Assembly: GCF_022539665.2 (NCBI RefSeq)
Contig: NC_081333.1
Location: forward strand, 4,154,001-4,218,000
Source of the DNA: Daphnia carinata
Taxonomy: Eukaryota; Arthropoda; Branchiopoda; Diplostraca; Daphniidae
Direction: 5' to 3'
DNA: 64,000 bases
A program made the translations under genes and the position numbers. Shown here piece by piece: positions 1 through 12,070 of the stretch (position 1 is the first letter of the stretch; every line of letters begins with the position of its first letter). Under the pieces are notes generated by a model. The model was not told the DNA's origin. It did no database searches and worked only from the letters and a program-made list of their open reading frames with translations.

Positions 1-2848
1 GTGAGTGACCTGTCAAACTTGGCATTTCGAATCGGCAATTGACGCGTAGCAACCAAATTAAAAGTGTTTTGAAATAAAAGAGACACACGTACAGTTTTAT
101 TTTAGAGCTTACGGTACGAAAATGTCATTCAAACGAAATCGGCCGTCGCAAATGGCCGAAATGGGCAACGCGCCTTCAATTTGCCATCTGCAAAGAATAT
201 AAAAAAAAAAAAATAGGGTAGGCATAATATTCACGCTCCGATGTTTGCTTGATGAGGCGTCCTACGAACACGCGGTCAACGCCATCTCTGGTGCAGACGA
301 AAATGGAAGCAAAAAATAAAAATACAAGTAAATGTTGTAATCACAATACAGCACAAAAACTATTGAAAATGCACACATGCCACAAGACAAAGGTTGTATA
401 CACCATGAAAATAAGCCCTTTCACTTTTTCTGACTCGTTTCTTGATGGTCTTTACCTTTCTCGTCACACACAAATCCTCGCCCTTTTCTTTCAAAACATT
501 TGTCGGGTCCCGCCCTAGAAAAAAGAGTGAAAGTTTGTGTTCTTTTTTGGCCCCCCTATAATACATCAAACGGGGGGAAAGGTTGAATGCTTATCACAAC
601 AGCAATCCGTCGAACCTTCTTTTGTTTTGTGCCAAAAAATGTTTGTGCGCAATTCATTGGCCATTGGTCACGCCACTCGATTCGCGTACGTACGTAACAG
701 TGATCCCGAATGTAACCGTGAATCTCTTATGAATTCTTTGGCCTTTCAACAAGCACTACTCTCTCTCTCTCTTTCTCTCTCTCTCACTCCTTAGCTAGAT
801 TTAAAAAAAAAAAAACGAAGCAAAAAAGAAAGAGGTATGTCCTTAAAAGGCAACAACGTTCCCGCATATACAACGCAGAGAGATAGCAGTTGGATACACA
901 ACTCCCCTTTGGAATACTTTGCCCATTTAAGGTCAACCCACTTCATATATGCAGCAGCTCTCTCTCTCTCTCTCTTCCCTCTTTTTTTTTTTTAAATATA
1001 TACACACAGTTTGCGCGCACGGGCAAGAAAAGACCTGTAGGCTCTTGGCTCATTGGGAGTCTCCCATTTTTTTTTTCTTTTTCCCTTAAATTTTATTTAA
1101 TAGTGTATAACGATGGAGGAGGGCGATGAACACACCTTTGGCTTATATTGGCTGCGTTCTACGTCAGCTCGAAGAGAAAGTTTCCTTCATCTCGGCCAGT
1201 TTTTCGGACGTCATAAATTTGAGGGGAAAATGTGCAAGAAGAAGCACCTTGTTGTGTATAATCCATCTATAATAGGCCGTCCGTCCATTATCCAATATGC
1301 TTGCGGTATATAACAAACAACATCACACCACACACACACAAGGAAAAAAGAATAAAACAGATTTTTTTAGGTGAAAAAAAAAAAAAGAGAAAATGAGCTG
1401 ACGGACCTTGGACTGACCATCTTTAGCCATGGCAGCTCATCGCTTTCCAGATGGTTGGGGATGGTGCGTAGATGTCAACGATTGGCCGCCTTATATATCC
1501 AGTTTTATTTCTTATTTTTCTTTTTTAAACTGGGCAGCCAATATTATGTTTTTTAAAAAAAGGCTGAAATTCTTTTTTTTTTTTTTTTTTGTTTGCTCTT
1601 CTCACGCTACCATTTTAGATACCCCGTCCAATCACGGACTGGAACCCCCCAAAATTTCAAAAAAAAAAGCGCCTTATTTGTCCGTTTCCTTCACACACAC
1701 ACACAAAATTTAATTTAAGAAAAACAACAGCTGGAGTTCAATGTATTTTTTTTTATGTTTAAATCAGAATTCGAGTCGGGTCAATAAATTGCCGAAAAAA
1801 AGATTTTAGAAAAAAACAAGAACGGAGCAAAATAAAAGAACTGGTATGGTGGGGGGAGAGAAAGGAGAAGAAAAAAAAAAAAAAAAATAGAAAAAACAGA
1901 AATAAATCCAACATCACAAAACAAGTTTATCGATCGAGGCGAGCATTAAACTTATCCAGTTTTTTAATGTTTAATTAAGAACCAAAAAAAAAAATAATAA
2001 AATAAATGAAAAGCGCACGCGCCATAACCCGGTTAAGAAGGAAAAGAATTCATTTAAAAACAAACCATCATTCGCTGATTGAATGCGCTTATTTTTAGAA
2101 TTGGCATGTAAACAAAAAAATAATGTTGAATAAGAAGAACAAAGAAGAAGAAGAAGAAGGAAGAATAATAAAAAAGAAAAATGTGCATTATTGATAGTTC
2201 CAAATAAGCTTCGTTATACGACCGTTTTTGTTGTGCTTTTGTTAATCATTTCCTATGTTAGCACCTGTTCGCAACGAATTACCATAAAGCAGAACAAAAA
2301 AGGAAAAATCACAAAAAAAAAGTCAAACCTTAGATACAATATTTATAATATTTTAGCTTTATATTCAAATGCCTTATTTCATTATTAATTAATTGGGCGT
2401 TTCAATTCGATCTGTGTGTGTAGGTCGTTCGATTGTCCTTCAAATGCGTTTGGCTGGTCAAAGAGAGCTGTTTGCGGCTATGTACCATCAAAATGTTTAT
2501 ATATACTATTTTATTTATATTAAAAAGTTGATACTGGAATTAAAAAAAAAAAAATTAGCACCAAATAAAAGAAAAAAAAAAAAAAAGAAGCTGAAAATTC
2601 TTTACTTTCATCCATCCCTCCCCCTCGTTTTAAAAAATGACGTTTAAAATGATTGCTGTTTGGATTTAATGTCTAGTCATTCTCATTAGCGATTCATTAG
2701 AGAAATCAAAAACGATCGAAAATTAGAAGAAGAAGAAGAAGAATGATTTTCAAATCAATTCGTTTGGGGAGAAAATGGCACGCTTTCTCATTGTTATTTT
2801 TTAATTAATTGCTTTGTAAAAAAAAAGAAAAAAAAATCAGAACTTTAA
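1..2848. other. AT-rich gene-less stretch, probable 3' flank
   Basis: No coding exon could be supported. The stretch is dense in A and T homopolymers, with CT runs near 760-785 and 958-975 and AAG-type runs near 2140-2160. Its right end, from about 2.3 kb, probably contains the 3' untranslated region of the minus-strand gene that stops at 2849. Open frames here are short and dominated by homopolymer-encoded Lys or Phe. Confidence 0.6.
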
Positions 2849-5800
2849 TTACTGCCCGTCGTTACCCCGGACGGTGATGATGACGCCGCCCGATTGCTGT
2901 GGCCGGATCGAGTGGTAGACGGAAGGCGATAAGCGCGGCATATCGGCGTGATCGGACGGCCGGTCGGCCGTCGTGTACTGCGAGCGGCTCATCGTCGTCT
3001 GCTGGCTGCTCTGTTTCGTCTCGCTGCTGAATCCGTCCACAAACGGCTGGACGCGCTTCGAGTAACTCTGGACAGAGTCGCTCTGGCTGTCCGGATCCTG
3101 GTTGGATTTAATCCGCACCGTTTCGGAATAATTCACCGGCGCCGGGATCTTGACAGCCGGAATAATGACGCCGCCATTGCTGCCGATCGAGCCGGCGTTG
3201 CTGAGCGTCAGCGAGCCGCGGCGCAGCGGCGTCAGCAGGTCCCGTTGCGAGCCGAACGGACTTCCGCCGGAATTGTTGCGGATGAGCAACGGAGGCGGAG
3301 TCAGCGGGACGGGATGATTCACCTTGCCTCCTCCGGCCACCGGAGTGCTGGTGTAGACGCGGTTGTTGAAGCCGGCCGATTGGGTCGGAGGCGACGGGGT
3401 GCGCGGAAGCCGCGCATCCGCCGACTTGCCGTCGATCACGTCCTCTCGATTGATGCGGATGTCCTTCAGGTTCTCATCTCCGTGGATGTGCATGAAGAGC
3501 TCCGGCGCCGAGTTCAGCAGCCCCTCCAAGAATTTCTGCCTCTTCTCGATGGATTCAACTTCGGGCGAGTCTTCCTTCGTGGTTCGTGGTCGCTCCGCTT
3601 TGTTCGCGCCGGAATTGTACGTCTTGGGCGGAGGCGGCGGAGGCGGAGCTTTGGTTTTGCCTCCGACGACGCGCGGCAGCGTCTGAGCCGGATTGGCGTA
3701 GTGAATTCCGGCGTTCTCGAGGAAGGCGATCCTGTCCTTCAAACTCCTGGCTTCCGGTTCCAATTCCGGCTGTTGTTGGCTTTCGTGCGCTTTGCTTGCG
3801 CTCTCGTTCTCCTCCTTGATGGTGTCGTTGGTGACGCCGCGGAAGCTGCGGTGCGTCGATTTGGTCGAAGACTGGAAGCTCAGCGGCTGAGCTGGCGGTT
3901 CGGTCGGCTGTGGCGGAGGCGGCGGAGGTGGCGGAGTGGACGGACTGGGAGAAGAAGAGGCCGCGGCGGCCGCCTGCATCTTGCGCCGGTGCAGCGAAGA
4001 GTAGCTCTCGCCTCGCGTCGAATCGTCCAGCGTCGGCGACGTCGGTGGCGACGACAGTGGCGACGACAGTTGAGCCAGACGCTCGCTGATGCCCGACTGC
4101 ACTTTGGTGGAGGCCTGGACCGACTGAGCCGACGGCTGGCCCTCGGCCGGCTGCCTGACCCACTCGGCGTCGGGTTCGGCAACTTTGGGGCTGGCGGTGG
4201 CGTTGCCGCGACGCCTCGGCAACGTGTACAGCGCCGAACTGGAGTAGGGCTGCGGTGGCTGCAAGCTATTCAGCTCCGTGGTCGACTTGTTCAGGTCCAG
4301 TTGGCTCTTGCTGATGCTCGTCACGATGCCCGGGCTCTTGAGCGACGCGAACGGCTGATGGTTCAACTCCGAGCCGCTCGTCCGGTTCAAGAACGACGTC
4401 GATTTGTAGAGCGGGCTGTTCAAATTGGAGCCGCGGATCGAGACGGAGCGCAACGGCGTCGAACTCAACAGGCTCGATCGGCGCTGTTGCAACCCGCCGG
4501 CCAGATTTGCGGTGGCGCTAGTGGTCGACGTGCTCTGATTGTGCCCGATTTGGAAGCTCTGGCTACGGTTGACGGCCGACGATAAGTTCGTCACGCTCAG
4601 ACTGTTGTTCTTGTTGTTGCTCATCATCGTGTTCGTGTTCGTGTTCTTGTTGTTGTTGTTGTTGTTCTGGACGCTCTTGGACGGCGTGATTGGCACGATG
4701 CGGCTCGTTGATTTGTTCACACTGACGCCCATCGTCTCGTTCATGCTGCGGTCCTGGTCGGAGAAGAATCGCGAACTGCTCAAATGATTCGTGACGTTGT
4801 TGTTGTTGTTGTTGCTGATGTTGACGCTGTTGTCCAGCGACGTGTCGGACAGCAACGGCTGTTTGCTGGGCCGTCGCGGTAGCGTCTGCGAACGGACCAC
4901 ATCGCTGCGGGCCGGTTTGTTCGGTTGGACGGGCGACAGTTTGTCCGTTTCCGCTTTGCCGTTGACGACGGCGGCCTTGGTGGCCGTGAAAGGATCTTCG
5001 CCCATGTAGTACTTCTTCATCGGTTTCACGCCGGCCCTGTCCAGCGTTTGGCTTTGTTGTTGCTGCTGCTGTTGTTGCTGCTGCTGGAAAGTGTCGTTGC
5101 GGATCGTTTGCGGATTGCACTGAGTGCCCGAATCCGTTTTGACCGTGGTCGAATTGATGCGTTTCGATTGTTTGCGCCGTACGGGACGTACTGGCGGGCT
5201 GGCCGGCTCTTCCACCGCGAACATCGGCGGCGATTTGGGGCTGCGGAACGATTCCGAAACGCGCAGTTTGTTGTTGCTGTTCGGTCCGAGAAACATCGAC
5301 GTCGGACTGCCGTAATGATTGGAAGATGGCGGCGCCGGCCTCGGCGGAGGCGTTTTAATTGCGTAAGACTGGATCACTTTCGGATTGACGCTCGTGTTCG
5401 ATCGGTTGAGGCTCTGGAACGACTTCTCCGTGTCGACGTAATAGCCCTGCGATTGCGACGAGTAATTGTTCGACCTCTGCTCGCGTTCCGGCACAGATTG
5501 AAGCGAAGAGTTGAGCAAATTCATCCGGCTGGTCGTGTTGTGTTGCTGATTGGCCATGTTGTTGCCGCTCACTGGAGAAGAATACATCCGCTCTGCAGGA
5601 GTGACATCCTGCTGTTTTGTTCCAGGCGTGTGCAACAAACTCTGCGTGCGGGTGATGCCCGAGTTAGGGCCGGACGTTTTGCGGCCGTTGCTGGACGAAT
5701 AGTCCACAGTGGGACCCAAGCGGATGATCGTCCCGCCGGATCGGTTCGGAGTCTGATGTTGGTGCGGGGCCTGGTAGACGGGAGTGGACGTGCGCAGATC

Positions 5801-8800
5801 TTCGGCGTCTTCATCATCGATCGGTTTCACCGGAGGTGGCCATCTCCTCACTTGGCTGTTCGGGGCAGCGTAGGTCGGCTGCTGGACCGGAGCGGTGGGC
5901 GTTTGATATTTTTCCGGCATCGATTTGTTCATGGATTGCAGGAACGATTGACGCGCGGCCAGCGGATTGCTCTGATGGCCTTTCAATTCTTCCTTGTTCA
6001 TCCACGAGTACGTCCCAGTGGCTCTTCCGGCCGAATGGTTGAACGAAGCGGCCCGTTTGACCGGCTCTTGATCTCCGGCCGATAAATTGCGGAACAATTC
6101 CGGTTTGCCGTTATTGACGGGGCTCTGATAGCTGGGCGGGGATAATTTGTTGTAGCTGGTGGATTGCTGTCCGGCTGCCTGGATGCGTTGCGATTGTTGT
6201 TGCGTCGACGTCCGGTTGAAACTGCTGTGATTGTTGATCAATCCGCCGCCGGAATAAACACGCGCATTGGTCAGCGGTTCGTTGGCCAACGGCTGCGACG
6301 GATCGTAGCGATCCGATCCCGAAGGATCGGACTTCATCGTCACGTTGATCCCTCCGCTGGAGACTTGGCTGGGCATCTTGTTCTTCTCCTTGGAGGTTTT
6401 GCCCGTCTTCGATGCGGCTAGTCCTATTTTACTGCCTTTGGCGGACCCGCCTCCGCCGTCCGTCGAACTCGGAGTGGACGATTCGCTGCCGAAGTGGCTG
6501 TCCAGCCAACGCGACGTTTCCAACTTCCTCGTCTCCTCTTCGGCTTCCAAATCGAGCGGCTTCTTGGTCAGCGCGTCCGTCCGCTCGGCCGTCTGCTCGG
6601 CCGTCTCTTGCGGAGTGGCGAGCGGAGCTTGAGCCACCAACTTGCTGGGCTGGACGACAACAGCAGGAGGAGGAGCCAAGTGTTGCTGCTGCTCGGCAAC
6701 GTAGCCGTTCAACTTGCTGGCCTGTTGGCCGTCTACGACGTCCGGATGGCCGTACTGCACCGTTCTCTGCGTCGTTTGGAGCGGCCCGTGTCCTAGTTTC
6801 ACCCCGCCAGAGATATGGCCGCCCTTTGGCACGACGAGGTATTCCACCTGAGGGCGAAAAGAAAGCCATTGACCATCTTGGAATCCAACATTAGGCCAGC
6901 AGGCCAGCCTCGAGATAAAAGGAAATCGAGCAGTTTATGTTTTTGAAAAAAGAAAAAGGGGCGAAAAAAAAAAAAAATAATAAGAACCTGATCCTCGTCT
7001 TGGATCGTCGTGTAATTATTTCGCGTCTCTTTGACCAGCTCGTGGATGGACGAGGTGTCGGACGCTGGACGTTCGTCGTCCGGCTCTTCGTCGTCGTCGA
7101 TCTCTTCGTGATGTTCGTGACGCTTCGTCTCGGTCGTGATTCGCCCGTCTTTTTCTTCGCTGCGCTCCTATTTAATTTTGAAATTTGAATTTGGCGCTTT
7201 ATTCAAATGTCGTTGATTTATTTTATTTTTTAAATCTTAACTAAACGAAATAGAAGTCTGTAAAATGTGAATTAATCGAAGGTCAAATCGGATAACCAAC
7301 TCTCAATGGCCTTTTATGGAATGTCTCCCAAAAACGGGATTTCCAGCGAGGGGGGGGGGGGGGACAGAAAAAAAAAATTAAAAGACAGAAAGAGAGAAAG
7401 TTGTCGACTTTTAAGTTGTTTTTTGAAAGAAAAAAAAATGGCGTCAGGCAACGCGTTCGACATTTTTCGAAAACGTTTTTGGGTGGGGTCTATATTGGGT
7501 TATCACGCACAGATGATTACCTTTTTCACAGCCGACTTTTTCTTTTTTTTTTAAAGGGGGTTTCACACGAGAATGTTATCTAATCAAAGGTGGCAGACGT
7601 ATGCCACAACTTGTCCGAATTGCATTGAATATTAAAGAATAAAAAACAAAAGGGCTAAAATAAGAGTTTAGTACCTCAGTGTTCTCTTGGTCGATGATCC
7701 GCTTGTGTTTGCGTGACTGATGGACGACGCGTTTGCCCGTCGTATAAGGAGCGGCCAGCTGTCGCTCTCCGCTTTCACTGGCGCTGCTGCCGGACGCTGA
7801 ACGCCGACGCCAAGTCAACGCCTCCCCAGTTTCGTGGTGTTTCTCCAAAGCCTCTTCCAATTCCTTGTTGGTTTTTTTTTTTTTTAGTTGGAGGTTAAAC
7901 AAAAGGCCAACAAAAAGAAAAATCAATTTTCTTTTAATTTAACACAGTTAAAAAAAAATCCTTAAAAAAGAAACAGCCGTTTCAATCGCGTTCGCCGTGT
8001 ATGTGTCACGCAATGGAGGGGGGGGGAAACAACAAGAGACGTAAACGAACCTGTCGATAAAATTAACATAAAATCCAATTTGACGCGAGGCTGCATAAAT
8101 AATTGAAAGAAATGATCATTTTTTTTTTTAAATATTTTGTTGGCTCGTTCAAGTTGTTTCACCTGTGGCGTTTTGGGCACGGCCGCAAGTGACCCTCAAC
8201 GATGGACACACAACACGCACAACCTTAACACACCTGTGGATGCTAGTGATCACGTCACTCGACTGCAGACCCCGTTCACTTTGCCATAGCACCAACGTTC
8301 AAATGAACTCAAACATTAAAAAAAATAAAAAAAAGAGGGGGAACTTCGAAGGTGGAACATGGCCACTCGCGCAACACACTCGGCCCTTTTTTTCTTAACT
8401 CTCTGTGTGTGTCGAAGCCCCCGAAACTCTCCAGTGTGTAAAGTCTGGTCGGAGGAGGGAGGCTGACTGCTGGGCCAGAAGCAGCTCAGCCAAAGGGAAG
8501 GAGTATTTAAAAAGATAAAAAAAAAAAAAAAAAAAAAAAACCTACTTTCTATATCCTCCCGCTCACGGCGATATCGTATAGTCGTTGTTGTTTTCACCTT
8601 GCACGTTCGGGCTCACGCCATGTAGGAGGCGGCTCAAAAAAAACGACTAACAGAGCAAGAGGAATGAGAAATGCCATCATTGACAAAAGACGGCATTCCA
8701 CCCAGTGGCGTCTACAAAAATAATAAGGACAAGGGCCTTTTTTTTTTTTCCTTCTTTAAGGACGAACTATTGTTTCTGAATATTATTGCGTCATCATTTC

Positions 8801-11800
8801 CATATTGAGTTTTAAGTTACAAGGGAAGAATCATTGCAGCTGTGTGTTTCAACCTATATATCTTGATGTATAAATCGTACGCAAACGCAATCAAGAGTTA
8901 AACCGGATCACATGTGATAGGGCTCGTTAGATGGCTCACGATGCCGGACATCGAGATAGACGTGCGCCAACAACATCCGACCGGATGTCGATGCCAAACG
9001 GACCGGTCAAAATCGCAGATGGTCACACGTTCAAAAAAAAAAATGCCAACTTGCTACGTTTGAAGCGTTTAACCTTCATGTGTTTTCTTTTTGGGTGAGA
9101 CACACGTTGGTCGTGATTGGACAGTTTGTTATTGGGGCCTTTAGCTCCGTCCGTCCTTGATGCCGACATACTGTTCAAGTCAAACGTCAAGGTCTTCTTT
9201 AAAAAAAAAAACAGACATGCAAAGATACACTTCGAAAGAGAGATTGCATTGTACTTGTATGGAATCCGAGTCACGGACATTGAAAGGAAAGTTCCACGCG
9301 ATCCTGTTTGGCTCTATCTGACAGACGATTATGGGTCAGTTGGTCTTGACCGACACAGACATTTTTTTTTTTTTTTTTTTTGGAATTTTCGTGAGAGTCG
9401 ATCGCACAAACAGATTGATCGGTTTTTCGACACGCTCTCTTTGATGTTTTTGCCATTGAAAAACAAAACAAAAACAATTTCGGTTTCGTGTCCATTAAAA
9501 CTTTCTAGACTATTCCGAAATTTATTCTGAGCTGAAAACGCAATTGCCTTAGTGGAAACATCGTGAAGATTTCCTAACGTTCATGAGCAAAAATCTCATT
9601 GGACGGCGTATTTGAATAACGAACGATAAACTTCAAAAGTTATCCATTTTTTTTTTTTTTTTTTAAATTCCACCAGCGACCACACGACCGTCGATCAACA
9701 ACATCCTGACTCATTACCAAAAGAAAAAACACTTTTCTTTGTCGGCAGCGGCTAGCGGCGGCTTTTCTCTTCCATTTCGGAGAAAGTTTCAAACACTTTC
9801 CGCTCTTTTCTTTTTCCGAAAAACACAAAAAAAAACTACCAGATGATAATGGGTATATCGGGTAGAAACAAAGTACTCGAAAAGATAATGGCACGTCTGA
9901 CAAAAAAAAAAAAAAATCGGGCACGCACGGAAACGCCTGAACCGGTTCGAACGACACACTCATCTTTCGTGACAAGTGGATGAACGTGAGAAAGAGAGCA
10001 ACGCAGGTTGATATCGAAATGGCAAGGCTTTTTTTTTTTTTTTGATACGATACCTGGTGAGTGAGATGACCCAGATGGTGGACTTGTTCCGTTTCCAGCC
10101 GTTCGTCGATCTCGTCCCGCGTGTTGGATTTCTTCTCGTGCTTCTCCCGGACGATGACGGCACCCGGAATGGCCACCCAGCCCTCAGGCGCCAATGCAGC
10201 CACTGTCCCGTCTTCGTCGCCGCCCGTTTTCTTACAACATCCAAAACAAAAACGAAATGAACGTAACGCAAAAGAAACAAAAAAAACAAAACAAAAAAAA
10301 CTAAAAAAAAACAAACAATTGGGGCCATCCGCTTTCGTCATTGTCCAGTCGTTCACCTAGCGGTCGGTGTCTAGACTAGACCAACACGTTCACGCAATTT
10401 GTTTTTGTTTGTTTTTTTTTCCCGCCGTAATTAGGACTGCGATCGTAAACTGGCAATCACCAGGATGATTTGCTATCATTCACTAACCCCTCGTAGGATG
10501 AACCTTCAAAAGGGCCGTGACATCGATCAGCTTATCGCAAGTCGTGAGTCAACAAGGGCAATCTCAATGCCCGATTTTGTTTTCAAAAATGCAACGTGAA
10601 AATTGTAAATGCGTGTCGAAGCTTCCGGATGTGTTTCAATTATGGATCGACAATTTTGTCTTTATTTGGTTTTGTTTTTCTTCGTTTGCTCTCGTTCGTT
10701 CAGAATGCGTAACAGCAGTTGCTCACGCTCTTATGGAAATGTTCTCTTATCGCATTGAAAATACCTCTGTGTGTTCTTCCCGTTTGGTCTCGGTGTCCTC
10801 GGTTGTGCGGGTGGTCACCTGCGGTCCGCTGTCGTCGACCACCTGGCCGTCCTCGGTCACGATCACTTGTCTCTTGACTCGCGTTTCAATCTGCTTCGTA
10901 GTCACCTGCTCCACTTTGCGTTTCTTGATCCACTCTTCTACATTTGTAAAAAAAAAAGGCCAATTAAAGAAACGTTAATCAAAAAAATAAAGAACGATTT
11001 TACCTTGTTTCTCAATGGCCATCGTATCAAAATCGCCATCATCCTGTCAAAAGATAACAAAGAAAACAATGCAAACGAGACATTGTTTTTTTTTTTTTTT
11101 TTTAGATTACAATCTGAAATTCAATCTCGGGACGAATTGAAGGAGAAATCATGTTTTTGTTTTTTTTATGAACGACAATGAATTGACAATTTCTTTTTTA
11201 TTACAAGGAAGTAAAAAAAATATCACCATGTCCATTCATGGTTATAAAACTATTTGGGGCTGTCCCGAAACACACACAAAAAAAGAAAATCGGGATCAAA
11301 CGAAATGTTTATTTGAATATATATTAGCGCTAAAATATTGTAAAAGAGCCAAGTCTTTGCCCAAATTTGAGAATACTACACGTTGAGGGCAGGAACTGAT
11401 TGTTATACATTTATACGTCTGTGTGTATGTGTTATAACTGGAACCCTCCCAAAAAAAAAAAAAAAAGTTTTCCTTCGTTCAAAAAGAAAAAAGGGCCCAG
11501 AGCGTAAAGTTGTTGTTGAGCGATGGATCAACAGAGAGAGAGAGCGAATACGACGTACTCCACCCACACTGGAGAAATAACGAAAAATAGCCAAAGATAA
11601 AAGAAAAGCCACACACGGAAAATAGCAAAAAAAAACACATAGGTGTGTCGCAATACACCTTTACACACAACGATTCCTTAATTTTTTTTTTTTTTGCGCC
11701 CAGATTTTTGTTTTTTTCCCACATCGTTTTTTTCTTTGTACAATAAACATTTCATTTTCATTCAATTTCTCAATCATAATTTTCGATTATTTCGGCAATC

Positions 11801-12070
11801 ACGACGTTTTACTTCGAAAAGGCTCTACGTTCAAACGTGAATCGATTCGTTTTCTCAGCTTTTTTTTTTTGCAGACTTTCGAATCGAATTGCACGAGAGC
11901 GTGAAAAAGCGTTGGGGTCGGGGGAGCGTGTGAAGTAGGTAAACGCAAAAATGTTTGAAAATGGCAAGAGTTTTTACCTTTAGGACGAGGGCTAACGGAG
12001 GGCCCGATGAAAAGTGTTGCGTGAAAGCGACGGCCTGGCCGTCGTTGTCCATGTCGCCACCGATGGGCAT
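2849..12070 (-). CDS. Large Pro/Ser/Gln-rich low-complexity protein, family not recognised (7 coding exons, ~1616 aa)
   Basis: Exons on the minus strand: 12070-11978, 11043-11004, 10937-10765, 10230-10054, 7863-7675, 7167-6988 and 6847-2849, all with GT-AG borders and consistent phase. The N-terminal 280 residues are charged and carry a conserved-looking segment (DTMAIEKQEEWIKKRKVEQ near residues 38-56), followed by a Lys/Arg/Glu/Thr-rich part. The last exon encodes about 1,330 disordered residues with a poly-Gln tract (near 5055-5090), poly-Asn runs, Pro runs (near 3910-3945 and 3635-3655) and many Ser-Pro sites, ending in a hydrophobic SGGVIITV-like tail. No transmembrane segment or enzyme domain is visible. 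Composition suggests a scaffold or cytoskeleton-linked protein with SH3/EVH1-type ligands; this is inference. The first Met is the only ATG found upstream in frame, but alternative first exons are possible. Confidence 0.7.
5055..5090 (-). repeat. CAG/CAA poly-Gln tract within the large minus-strand gene
   Basis: Mixed CAA/CAG triplets encode roughly ten consecutive Gln near residue 870 of the large protein. AAC-type triplets encode poly-Asn at about 4640-4670 and 4797-4815. These are coding microsatellites likely to vary in length. Confidence 0.8.
7864..10053 (-). other. Intron 4 of the large minus-strand gene
   Basis: This is the longest intron of the gene (about 2.2 kb). It contains long A/T homopolymers (for example 8519-8540 and 9361-9380) and no exon I can support. 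Open frames here are short and homopolymer-driven. Confidence 0.6.

Noticed and set aside
2948-4585. 545-codon plus-strand open frame opposite the large minus-strand gene
   Set aside because: It is Arg-rich and mirrors the GC-rich coding strand of the minus gene. It has no domain and the minus reading joins smoothly to six upstream exons.
4925-6085. 386-codon plus-strand open frame
   Set aside because: Same antisense shadow effect: Arg/Leu-biased, no domain, no splice context.
6412-6894. Overlapping open frames on both strands at the 5' end of the last exon of the large gene
   Set aside because: They run through the splice acceptor of the minus gene and have shadow-type composition.
9117-9530. 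137-codon plus-strand frame
   Set aside because: It contains long Lys and Phe runs from homopolymers, sits in an intron, and has no family resemblance.
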